A stretch of DNA of 16,910 bases from an uncultured Oscillospiraceae bacterium (GTDB taxonomy: Bacteria; Bacillota; Clostridia; Oscillospirales; Ruminococcaceae). Both the position numbers and the translations under genes were made by a program. The number at the start of each line of letters is the position of its first letter. Position 1 is the first letter of the stretch. Below are positions 6,017 through 13,278 of the stretch, one piece after another. The notes beneath the pieces are model-generated. The model was not told where the DNA came from, did no database searches, and saw only the letters and a program-made list of their open reading frames with translations. The stretch lies in contig USLH01000037.1 of NCBI GenBank assembly GCA_900555435.1, forward strand, positions 1 through 16,910, in the 5' to 3' direction.

Positions 6017-7690
6017 TTATTTGTAAACTTTGTCGTAAGCAGACTGCAGGACGTTCAGATAATCCTCAAGGCCAAGAGCGTCGAACTCGGAAAGGTATGA
6101 ATCCCAATCCTTATCGAGATCGTAGGTGCCGGCTAAGAACCCGGAGATCATCTCATCAACATAAGCGTTGATGGCAGTCTTATACTCGTTGACCACTGCA
6201 GAGTCTTCCGCACTCATGACCATCAGAGGATAGGTCTGCTCCTTGGCGTAGGGGTAGTAGTACTTGGAAGCAGCCTCATACAGACGCTCCTCAGACTTGT
6301 CGTCGCCGCCGACAGCCTGGCCCAGACGGAAGTCGCTGGTCCGGTTGGCCAGAGCGATGTTGGGCATTGCCAGGTTCTGCACGGTGTCAGAGCCGGTGTT
6401 GTTCACGCCGTCCAGGACGGTGTACAGGGCCTGCTTGCCGTTGATGCCTAGGGTTCCTTCGGGAGCCTTCTCCCAGCCCTCGCCTTCGGGGCCCCAAGAG
6501 GAGAAGTAGGTGGCTTCTTCGCTGAACTGCGCGTCGGCCCAGCGGAACAGGATTTCGGGATTCTCCGCCTTATTGGTGATGGCGAACTGGCCGGAAACGA
6601 TACCGGTTGCACGAACGAAAGCGTTGCGGACGCCGTTGGGGCCTTCCAGGGGGCTCAGGCCGATGTACTCTTCGTCGTTGGCGCTAAGCACGTTCCAGTA
6701 AGCCATACCGGTGGCAACACCTACGGTAGCCACATCGCCGCCGGTGAGGACATGAGCCTCATCCTCGGTGATGGTCAGAGATACGGGGTCGATGAGCTCT
6801 TCCTCGATCAGACTACGGATGAAGCGCAGGCCGTTACGGAACTCTTCGGTGTTGGCAACGTAGTTGACGGTGCCGTTCTCAACAGACAGACGGTCGGTGA
6901 AGTCGTTGTAAACGAAGGAGCCCAGCAGGAAGTCGTAGCAGCTTGCACGCCACATGCCGCTGATGCCCAGCATAGGAATCTCATCGTTGGGGTCGCCGTT
7001 GCCGTTGGCGTCCTGTTCCTTGAAAGCACGAAGGACGTTCACGAAATCCTCGGTGGTTTCGGGGTAATCCAGTCCCAGATTATCGAGCCAGGTCTGGTTG
7101 ATCCAGGCACGGCCGCAGTACAGGCAGTGGTAGCACTCGTTGACGCCGGCCAGAGCGAAGATCTCTCCATCAGGGGTGGTCACAGCGCCGGGCAGCAGGT
7201 TGTTGGCCTCATATGCCTTGGGGATCTCGTAGCCATACTGCTCGATCATGGGAGCCATGTCGACGAACACGCCTTCCTTGCCGTACTTCACCTGAGAGGC
7301 GGAGTCGATGTTGCAGGACAGGTAAGCGTCAGGGATCTCAGAGCTTGCCAGGGACAGGTTCACCTTCTCGGTCAGAGCCGCTTCCGGAACGGTCTCATAC
7401 TCGATGTGAACGTTGGTCTTCTCTTCCAGCCACTGGGTGTAAGCGTTGGTCTGGAGATCCAGAATGTAGTTGGTCTGAGGAGCCATCACCGTGTAGGTGA
7501 CCTTTTCATTTACGATGGGGTACTCGCCGGGAGCCGACATCGTGACACCGGTGTTGTCAGAAGAGGAGGAACCGCTGTTTACGGGAGTGCTGGAGGAGCC
7601 GCTGGAGCTGGAACCGCCGTTATTGCCGCAGCCGGCAAAGACAGAAGCAACCAGAAGTCCGCACAGAATGGAGGAGAAAATGCGCTTCAT
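6017..7690 (-). CDS. Large oligosaccharide-binding lipoprotein of an ABC importer (LplA/LipO-like)
   Basis: A 557-residue solute-binding protein. The N-terminus has MKR, a hydrophobic stretch and a lipobox ending FAGC (Cys21), then a Gly/Ser/Asn-rich linker to about residue 50, typical of a membrane-anchored lipoprotein. The mature part starts VTYTVMAPQTNY and includes EYETVPEAALTEKVNLSLAS, the usual early motif of extracellular solute-binding family 1 proteins, with several aromatic segments. The size, about 100 residues above maltose-binding proteins, is typical of the LplA/LipO group that pairs with LplB- and YtcP-type permeases for complex oligosaccharides. The ATG at 7688-7690 follows GAAAGGAAGG; upstream in-frame ATGs lack a site. 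It is third in the leftward operon after an 80-base gap. No ATPase gene is in the window; such systems commonly use a shared MsmX-type ATPase encoded elsewhere. Confidence 0.93.
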   Translation of the reverse strand: MKRIFSSILCGLLVASVFAGCGNNGGSSSSGSSSTPVNSGSSSSDNTGVTMSAPGEYPIVNEKVTYTVMAPQTNYILDLQTNAYTQWLEEKTNVHIEYETVPEAALTEKVNLSLASSEIPDAYLSCNIDSASQVKYGKEGVFVDMAPMIEQYGYEIPKAYEANNLLPGAVTTPDGEIFALAGVNECYHCLYCGRAWINQTWLDNLGLDYPETTEDFVNVLRAFKEQDANGNGDPNDEIPMLGISGMWRASCYDFLLGSFVYNDFTDRLSVENGTVNYVANTEEFRNGLRFIRSLIEEELIDPVSLTITEDEAHVLTGGDVATVGVATGMAYWNVLSANDEEYIGLSPLEGPNGVRNAFVRATGIVSGQFAITNKAENPEILFRWADAQFSEEATYFSSWGPEGEGWEKAPEGTLGINGKQALYTVLDGVNNTGSDTVQNLAMPNIALANRTSDFRLGQAVGGDDKSEERLYEAASKYYYPYAKEQTYPLMVMSAEDSAVVNEYKTAINAYVDEMISGFLAGTYDLDKDWDSYLSEFDALGLEDYLNVLQSAYDKVYK

Positions 7691-7734
7691 TTGTTTTTCC
7701 TTCCTTTCAATAAATGAATGGTTCGTAAAAGATC

Positions 7735-7750
7735 TCCGGAACACCCCGGA
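7735..7750 (-). other. Small hairpin between permease and binding-protein genes
   Basis: TCCGG-N6-CCGGA lies in the 80-base gap between the second permease stop and the binding-protein start. It has no T-run and so is not a terminator. In many ABC operons a hairpin here shields the downstream message and raises binding-protein yield; that role is inferred, and a 5-bp stem is weak evidence. Confidence 0.25.
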
Positions 7751-7770
7751 AACCGTATTACCGATTGGGA

Positions 7771-8676
7771 TCAGCCCTTCAGAGCGCCGATCATGACGCC
7801 TTTCACGAAATACTTCTGAATAAAGGGATAGAGAATCAGCATGGGAACGCTGGCTACTACGATGAGGCAGTATTTCAAGAGGTTATTTAACCCCTGCCGC
7901 ACCAGCAGCTGATCCACGTCCACCATGTTGGACTGGTCTTCGTTGGCCTCGATGATGATGCTGCGCAGGACGACCTGCAGGGGATACTTCTTTGGGTCCT
8001 TCAAGTAGATCAGGGCATTGAAGTAGGAGTTCCAGTGCCCGACCGCATAGTAAAGAACCAGAACTGCCAGAATCGCTTTGGACAGCGGCAGGACCACCGT
8101 AAAGATATACCGGATGTCCGAGCAACCGTCCAGCGTGGCCGATTCGTACAGGTCGTAGGGGATGGAGCTCTGGAAATACGTCCGGGCAATGATGGTGTTG
8201 TACACGCTGATGCAGGTGGGAAGGATCAGGGCCCAGATGGTGTTGTAGAGCTTTAAGTTGTTGACCAGAATGAAGGTGGGGACCAGGCCGCCGTTAAACA
8301 GCATGGTGAAGGTGACGATGGCGGTGAAGACCTTCCGGCCGGCAAAATCCCGGACGGAAAGCGGATACGCCAGCATGACCGTCAGAACGATGTTCACCGA
8401 GGTGCCTACCACGGTCAGCACGATGGAGTTCCAATAGCCTCTCAGGACGTTGGGGTTTTTAAACACCTGCTTGTAGCCTACCAGCGTCGTTTCTACCGGA
8501 TAAAGCCAAACCTTACCGGTCGTAACGGCCTGCGGAGAGCTGAAAGAAGAGCTCAACACATAGATCAGCGGGTACAGAACCAGCAGCGACAGGAGGGTCA
8601 GAAAGATGTAGTTGACAACGGTAAAAACACGGTCGCCCCGACTGGAGTTGATGGTGCTTTTTCTTTTTTCTGCCAT
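7771..8676 (-). CDS. ABC transporter permease, YtcP/LplC-like (MalG type)
   Basis: A 301-residue inner-membrane permease with six expected membrane segments; the first is about residues 20-44 (FLTLLSLLVLYPLIYVLSSS). The ATPase-docking EAA loop is seen as YESATLDGCSD at about residues 177-187, followed by VVLPLSKAILAVLVL. The ending, which closes in MIGALKG, is typical of the YtcP/LplC group. Together with the LplB-like permease it forms the channel for an imported oligosaccharide. The ATG follows AAAGGAGG, 17 bases after the upstream permease stop, so the two are co-translated. Confidence 0.93.
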   Translation of the reverse strand: MAEKRKSTINSSRGDRVFTVVNYIFLTLLSLLVLYPLIYVLSSSFSSPQAVTTGKVWLYPVETTLVGYKQVFKNPNVLRGYWNSIVLTVVGTSVNIVLTVMLAYPLSVRDFAGRKVFTAIVTFTMLFNGGLVPTFILVNNLKLYNTIWALILPTCISVYNTIIARTYFQSSIPYDLYESATLDGCSDIRYIFTVVLPLSKAILAVLVLYYAVGHWNSYFNALIYLKDPKKYPLQVVLRSIIIEANEDQSNMVDVDQLLVRQGLNNLLKYCLIVVASVPMLILYPFIQKYFVKGVMIGALKG

Positions 8677-8693
8677 GAAGAGAACCTCCTTTC

Positions 8694-9617
8694 TTACCAG
8701 AGCGACGTATCGCCCACACGTTTTGCAATGGCGTTCACGGTGGTGATGATGATCAGGTTGACCACCGAATTGAACAGGTTCACGGCGGTGGACAGACTGT
8801 ACTGGGCATTGACCAAGCCGATGCGGTAAACGTAAGTGGAGATCACGTCGGAGGTGGACATATTGAGGTTGTTCTGCATCAGCAGGATCTTTTCATAGCC
8901 GACGCTCATGATGCTGCCGGTGTTGAGGATCAGGGTAATAACGATGGTAGGCAGGATGCAGGGGATGTCGATGTGCCAGATCCGTTTCACTCTGGAAGCA
9001 CCATCGATGGTAGCCGCTTCGTGAAGCGCCGGATCAACGCCTGCCAGAGCCGAGAGGTAAAGGATGGAGTTGAACCCCATGCTCTGCCACACGCCCGACC
9101 AGACATACATGGATTTGAAGAACCTTGCCTCCCCCATGAAGTTGATCCGCTTGCCGCCCAACGCTACGATGGCGTTGTTGACGATGCCGGTCTTCATAGA
9201 GAACATCAGCGTCATGATGGAGACGATAACAACAGTGGAAATGAAGTGAGGAGCGTATGTGATCATCTGTGCGGATTTTTTAAACCGGAGGGATCCGCAT
9301 TCATTTAAGGAAATGGCCAGCAGGATCGGAATGGGGAAGCTGGCCAATAAGCTGTAAAGGCTGATCCCGATGGTGTTCCCTAAAAGCCGGGGGAACTGGC
9401 GGGTCTTAAAGAAGGAGGCAAAATACTTCGTGCCGACCCATGTGCTCCCGCTGATCCCCTTTGTGGCAATGTAATCCCGGAAGGCGATCTGGATGCCGTA
9501 CATGGGGCCGTAGGAAAAGATAAAGATCAGAATCAGCGGGACTGCGATGACAAGGTAGAGCTGCCAATGCCGCAGGATGCGCTTCTTCAAGGAAAGATCC
9601 TGTTTCCCGTTTTTCAA
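8694..9617 (-). CDS. ABC transporter permease, LplB-like (MalF type)
   Basis: A 307-residue permease and first gene of the leftward operon. A cytoplasmic basic N-terminus precedes a first membrane segment at about residues 19-38 (QLYLVIAVPLILIFIFSYGP). The EAA loop is LHEAATIDGASRVKRI at about residues 198-213, then IPCILPTIVITLIL. RQFPRLLGNTIGISLYSLL and the closing AKRVGDTSLW are typical of LplB-like partners. The only reasonable start is TTG (9615-9617): an in-frame TGA stands two codons upstream, no early ATG exists, and AAGGAAG lies about 10 bases before it. A TTG start may lower translation of the channel relative to the binding protein, which has a stronger site. Confidence 0.92.
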   Translation of the reverse strand: MKNGKQDLSLKKRILRHWQLYLVIAVPLILIFIFSYGPMYGIQIAFRDYIATKGISGSTWVGTKYFASFFKTRQFPRLLGNTIGISLYSLLASFPIPILLAISLNECGSLRFKKSAQMITYAPHFISTVVIVSIMTLMFSMKTGIVNNAIVALGGKRINFMGEARFFKSMYVWSGVWQSMGFNSILYLSALAGVDPALHEAATIDGASRVKRIWHIDIPCILPTIVITLILNTGSIMSVGYEKILLMQNNLNMSTSDVISTYVYRIGLVNAQYSLSTAVNLFNSVVNLIIITTVNAIAKRVGDTSLW

Positions 9618-9665
9618 AAGAGCTCACTTCCTTTAATTTTGTCTGAAACGTTGTCTACGCTTCAT

Positions 9666-9693
9666 ATTATACATACTTTTTTTCAGATGTCAA
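9666..9693 (-). promoter_or_regulatory. Sigma-A promoter for the leftward transporter operon
   Basis: On the minus strand TTGACA (9688-9693) and TATAAT (9666-9671) are exact consensus boxes, 16 bases apart. The start is expected near 9659, giving a leader of about 42 bases. The -35 box overlaps the end of one of two TTTTCAGAT repeats, so a protein bound there could block or recruit polymerase. Confidence 0.85.
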
Positions 9694-9729
9694 TACTATT
9701 TTTGATATTTATATTTTTTATTTTCAGAT
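9680..9729. repeat. Two direct TTTTCAGAT repeats 41 bases apart in the divergent control region
   Basis: The nonamer TTTTCAGAT occurs at 9680-9688 and again at 9721-9729, a spacing of 41 bases, close to four helical turns, which places both on the same DNA face. The first overlaps the transporter -35. A related palindrome, CTGAAATCAG (9759-9768), lies further toward the rightward operon. Such phased sites suit a dimeric or looping regulator, but the surrounding DNA is very AT-rich and chance is possible. Apart from the two promoters and a leader repeat, I see nothing else between 9618 and 9926. Confidence 0.45.
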
Positions 9730-9830
9730 ACTTTACCAGTTTAAAGGCAAAATACCCCCTGAAATCAGAAAAATCTTTTCGATTATTGGAAATTTATCAA
9801 AAAAACTTTCTTAAATCATGGATTTCACCC

Positions 9831-9858
9831 TTGATTTTTTCTTACAAATAGTTATAAT
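9831..9858 (+). promoter_or_regulatory. Sigma-A promoter for the rightward catabolic operon
   Basis: TTGATT (9831-9836) and exact TATAAT (9853-9858) are 16 bases apart, with the start expected near 9865, about 62 bases before the RidA start codon. It is the only good promoter before six closely spaced genes, so they probably form one message. Confidence 0.75.
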
Positions 9859-9888
9859 AAGAGTATAGTCTGCAAGGATGGCAGAAGC

Positions 9889-9906
9889 GAACGGTTTTTG
9901 ACGTTC
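9889..9906. promoter_or_regulatory. Inverted repeat in the leader of the rightward operon
   Basis: GAACG-N8-CGTTC lies between the predicted transcription start and the RidA ribosome binding site. It could be an operator downstream of the promoter or a weak RNA hairpin. The arms are only five bases, so the call is tentative. Confidence 0.3.
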
Positions 9907-9926
9907 ATATGGAAAGGATGTTTACA

Positions 9927-10400
9927 ATGAAAGTAGAAGCAAAACTGGAAAGCATGGGCTACAAGCTCCCCGCACCTCCCGCCCGGGGCGGCGTTTACAC
10001 TCCCATCCGGGAATTCGGAGACAACCTCCTCTACGCTTCCGGCTTCGGCCCCGCCATTGAAGGAGTAGAGCCCATTATCGGCAAAGTCGGCAAGGAAGTC
10101 ACGCTGGAAGATGGCCAGGAAGTGGCACGTCGCTGCACCCTGAACCTTCTCTCCGCCCTGAAAGCGCTGGTCGGCGATCTGGATCGGGTCAAACGCATCG
10201 TAAAACTTCTGGTCTTCGTTGCCTCCGACGATGAATTCTATCAGCAGCCCCAGGTCGCCAACGGCGCAAGCCAGCTTTTCGTTGACCTCTTCGGCGAAGA
10301 AGCCGGTTTAGCCGCCCGTTCTGCCGTAGGCATGAACGTTCTTCCCGGGAACATTCCCGTGGAAGTGGAAGCCGTCATCGAATTGAAGGACGCCGAATAA
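9927..10400 (+). CDS. RidA family protein (YjgF/YER057c/UK114), probable enamine/imine deaminase
   Basis: A 157-residue member of the Rid superfamily, of the longer subgroup (about 150 residues rather than 125) that often sits in amino-acid catabolic operons. Visible marks are NLLYASGFGPAI (about residues 33-44), the central VKLLVFVASDDEF, and the ending ARSAVGMNVLPGNIPVEVEAVIEL. Arg131 in this last segment matches the arginine that binds the carboxylate in active RidA proteins. The expected reaction is hydrolysis of 2-aminoacrylate or related enamine/imine intermediates released by PLP enzymes, giving 2-oxo acids and ammonia. The ATG at 9927 follows GGAAAGGA; an in-frame ATG at 9909 overlaps that site and is less likely. 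It heads the operon with a DSD1-type PLP enzyme, whose dehydratase-type reaction would produce exactly such an intermediate. Confidence 0.9.
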   Translation: MKVEAKLESMGYKLPAPPARGGVYTPIREFGDNLLYASGFGPAIEGVEPIIGKVGKEVTLEDGQEVARRCTLNLLSALKALVGDLDRVKRIVKLLVFVASDDEFYQQPQVANGASQLFVDLFGEEAGLAARSAVGMNVLPGNIPVEVEAVIELKDAE

Positions 10401-10412
10401 CGGAGGTTTCGC

Positions 10413-12101
10413 ATGAACACCAAATCTCATCTCCTGCCTATCCCCGGTCAGATGAAGACCTCTGCGGTGGACGAATCCGTCACCATGGACAACACTCTGG
10501 CCTCCAAAGAGGAAATGGTCTCCCGAAATCGTCCCGAGGATCTGGAATGGCTTCGGGATGCCGGGCTGGGGCTTTTCATCCACTGGTCTCTGGACTCCCA
10601 GCTGGGCTGCGTCATCAGCCATTCGCTGGTGGGCGCTTCCAAGGATTATGTGGATCGGTTCTACGAAGAACTGCCCAAGACCCTGAACCCCAAGAAATGG
10701 GACTTTGACCATCTGGCGGAGCTGGCACGCTTAGCCGGCTTCCAGTACGCCGTTTTCACCACCAAGCACCACAACGGCTTCTGCCTCTGGGACAGCAGGA
10801 CCACCGATTTCAACATCATGAATACCCCCTACGGCAAGGATCTGGTGAAGCAGTACGCCGAAGCCTTCCGGAAACAGGGCATCAAGGTGGGCCTTTACTT
10901 CTCCCCCGAGGACTTCCGTTACCTGCGCAGTCAGGGCCTGACCATCACCCGCACCCCTTTGGAGCCCTACTCCAAAGAGGTCATGGAAGGCTACCGTCAG
11001 CTCCTCACCGATCAGATGACCGAGCTCATGACCAACTTCGGCAAGATCGACGTCATGTTCTTCGACGGCGGAACCATGTATAATGAAGAAGGCGAGAGCC
11101 TTCAGCAGCTCTGCATGCGGGTGGCATGGGACTTACAGCCCGGCATCCTTATCACCCGTGGCGCTATTCCCACCCCCGAGCAGCAGCTCCCCGGCGTCGG
11201 CGTGGACTTCGCATGGGAAGGCTGCATCACCCTGGGCACTGCGTGGCAGTACCAGCCCACCAACGAGACCTACAAGACCGGCCTCCATGTGATCCGCCTC
11301 CTCACCGAAACAAGAGCCAAAGGCGGCAGCCTCCTCTTGAATATCGGTCCCGACGCCAACGGCGAGCTTTGCCGGGCTCAGGAAGACATCATCCGTGAGC
11401 TGGCTCTCTGGCACTTCTTGAATCACGAAGCCATCCACAATACCCGTCCGTGGATCATCACCAACGAGGATTCCGCATGGCTTCTCCGCTCCAAAGACGG
11501 AAGCGCTCTCTACGCCGTCCTCTTTGACCAGAAGGACTGGGATCGGGGACAGCGCCGGGAATTTCTCTTAAAATCCGTCAAAGCAAGCCCCGACACCATG
11601 GTGGAAGTCTTGGGCCAGACCGGCGAGCTCACCGAGTACCGCCCCGACTTAGACGCCCACACCTACTGGGAACAACGGGAAGACGGCCTTCACATCTCCG
11701 CCATGCACGCCCAGCGGATCTACTGCGGCATCCAGTGGCGGAATCCTCTGGTCTTAAAAATCACCCATCCCATCCCCGCCTTCTCCCCCCTGCTGGTGGA
11801 AACGGAAAACGACCGTCTGACTCAAGATGCTTCCTCCGTCACCCTGTTTGCGAAAGTGGACACCTTGGGCAGCTTTGAAAGCGCCCGGCTGGCCTTTGAC
11901 TTCCGGGAATACCCCGGCTTCGCCCTTTCCTCCTATGAGACCGGCTGGCAGCGCCTGCCCGAGCAGATCGTCTCCGTCCCCGGGATCTATTCTTACACGC
12001 TGGAAGGCTTGAAGCCCGGCATCACCTATCAGTACCGGGCGGTTCTTTTCAATGAAAGCAACACCATGCGGGGCGAGATGAATCTCTTCGTCAAAGAATG
12101 A
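10413..12101 (+). CDS. GH29-family alpha-L-fucosidase-like glycoside hydrolase, cytoplasmic
   Basis: A 562-residue protein with the GH29 catalytic barrel over about residues 40-345: GLGLFIHWS (51-59), FTTKHHNGFCLWDS (115-128, two conserved His), GIKVGLYFSPEDF, and KIDVMFFDGG (211-220), where Asp218 fits the catalytic nucleophile. GGSLLLNIGPDANGEL closes the barrel as in known fucosidases. The C-terminal 200 residues are beta-rich, with a GITYQYRAVLFN-like ending resembling a fibronectin-type or jelly-roll domain. No signal peptide is present, so it acts on imported substrate. GH29 enzymes release alpha-linked L-fucose with retention; some relatives act on other sugars. The FFDGG form differs slightly from the common WFDG. 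The start follows GGAGG, 12 bases after the RidA stop. No fucose catabolic genes appear in the window. Confidence 0.9.
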   Translation: MNTKSHLLPIPGQMKTSAVDESVTMDNTLASKEEMVSRNRPEDLEWLRDAGLGLFIHWSLDSQLGCVISHSLVGASKDYVDRFYEELPKTLNPKKWDFDHLAELARLAGFQYAVFTTKHHNGFCLWDSRTTDFNIMNTPYGKDLVKQYAEAFRKQGIKVGLYFSPEDFRYLRSQGLTITRTPLEPYSKEVMEGYRQLLTDQMTELMTNFGKIDVMFFDGGTMYNEEGESLQQLCMRVAWDLQPGILITRGAIPTPEQQLPGVGVDFAWEGCITLGTAWQYQPTNETYKTGLHVIRLLTETRAKGGSLLLNIGPDANGELCRAQEDIIRELALWHFLNHEAIHNTRPWIITNEDSAWLLRSKDGSALYAVLFDQKDWDRGQRREFLLKSVKASPDTMVEVLGQTGELTEYRPDLDAHTYWEQREDGLHISAMHAQRIYCGIQWRNPLVLKITHPIPAFSPLLVETENDRLTQDASSVTLFAKVDTLGSFESARLAFDFREYPGFALSSYETGWQRLPEQIVSVPGIYSYTLEGLKPGITYQYRAVLFNESNTMRGEMNLFVKE

Positions 12102-12123
12102 CATTCAGAAAGGGGCTGGAATT

Positions 12124-13278
12124 ATGATGCCGGAAGAACTGCTTTCCCACCTTTCGGAACAGCGGGTCACTGAGATCCTCTCCGACCTGATTCGCCGCCC
12201 AACCGATACGGAAACCGGTGACTACCTCATCGATTTTCTGACCCACTGCGGCATTTCTGCCGAAAAGCAGGACTGCGGGGAAGGCCGTTTCAACGTCATC
12301 GGCCGGATTCCCGGCTCGGAAGGCCCGGGGGATCTTTACATCGGCCACACCGACGTGGTTCCCGCCGGCGACTTATCCGGCTGGCGCTTCCCGCCCTTTT
12401 CCCCCACAGTGGAAGGTGGACTTCTCTACGGCAGAGGCGCTTCCGATATGAAAGGAAGCGTCGCCGCCATGCTCCATGCCGCCGAACTGCTGGCAAAGCT
12501 CCCCGCCCCGAAGCAGGGGCTGACCCTCCTTTTCGACGCCGATGAGGAGTGTCACAATCTGGGGATGAAGCGCTTCCTGAACGATTCCGTTCCCGGACGC
12601 TTTGCTATTGTCGGCGAGCCTTCGGAGCTGCAGCTCCACTTGGGCCACCGGGGTGTCATGGCTTTTCAGGTGACCTTTCACGGAAAAAGCGCCCACGCCG
12701 CCCGCCCCGAGACCGGCGAGAACGCCATCACGCAGGCAATGGCCTTCTGCCGGAAGGCGGAAGCGCTCAATGCTTTTCTGACTCAAAAAGCCCCTTCCCC
12801 TCTGGGAACCGGGCTTTTGACCGTTACCATGATCTCCGGCGGCACACAGGTGAACATGGTTCCCGAGTGCTGCACCATCCGGCTGGATCGCCGTCTCATC
12901 GAAAGCGAGACCCCCGAAGCCGCCGAAGAGGAGCTGCGGCAGCTGCTGGCTCCCTTCCCGAAAGCGGAGCTGAAAGTCACCACCTGCTGCCCGCCTTCCC
13001 TTACAAGCGAAGCCCTCTGCGCCGTGCAGGAACTAAAAAGCGCCCTCCTCTCCGCCGGAGAAGAGGGACGCATTTCCGTTTTTCCTGCCACCTGCGAAGC
13101 AGGGCTCTTCACCTGCTCCACCGGGATTCCTTCGGTGATCTTAGGCCCCGGCAGCATCCGACAGGCTCACCAAACCAACGAATTCGTAAAAATTTCCGAA
13201 CTCTTCTCTGCGGCCAAAGCCTACCTGCTTTTCTTCTCCCGCAGGATGCTTTCCGCAGACGGAAAGGATGTGCTTTAA
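12124..13278 (+). CDS. M20-family metallo-deacylase/peptidase (ArgE/DapE-like)
   Basis: A 384-residue cytoplasmic metal-dependent hydrolase. The M20 motifs are in order: IGHTDVVPAGD (His75, Asp77), GRGASDMKG (Asp108, bridging ligand), DADEEC (Glu141 base, Glu142 ligand), VGEPSEL (Glu165), GKSAHAARPETGENAI (dimerisation-domain His191), and a last ligand His in RQAHQTNEF near the C-terminus. The family removes acyl groups or single residues from amino acids and small peptides, as in acetylornithine deacetylase, succinyl-diaminopimelate desuccinylase and carboxypeptidase G2 types. In this operon it probably splits an amide in the imported conjugate or an N-acyl amino acid; acyl group and residue are unknown. 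It starts 22 bases after the fucosidase stop and ends directly before the next ATG. Confidence 0.88.
   Translation: MMPEELLSHLSEQRVTEILSDLIRRPTDTETGDYLIDFLTHCGISAEKQDCGEGRFNVIGRIPGSEGPGDLYIGHTDVVPAGDLSGWRFPPFSPTVEGGLLYGRGASDMKGSVAAMLHAAELLAKLPAPKQGLTLLFDADEECHNLGMKRFLNDSVPGRFAIVGEPSELQLHLGHRGVMAFQVTFHGKSAHAARPETGENAITQAMAFCRKAEALNAFLTQKAPSPLGTGLLTVTMISGGTQVNMVPECCTIRLDRRLIESETPEAAEEELRQLLAPFPKAELKVTTCCPPSLTSEALCAVQELKSALLSAGEEGRISVFPATCEAGLFTCSTGIPSVILGPGSIRQAHQTNEFVKISELFSAAKAYLLFFSRRMLSADGKDVL

Noticed and set aside
9635..9660. Catabolite-repression (cre) site around TGAAACGTTGTC upstream of the importer
   Set aside because: It has a central CG but is one base short of cre spacing and the arms do not match symmetrically.
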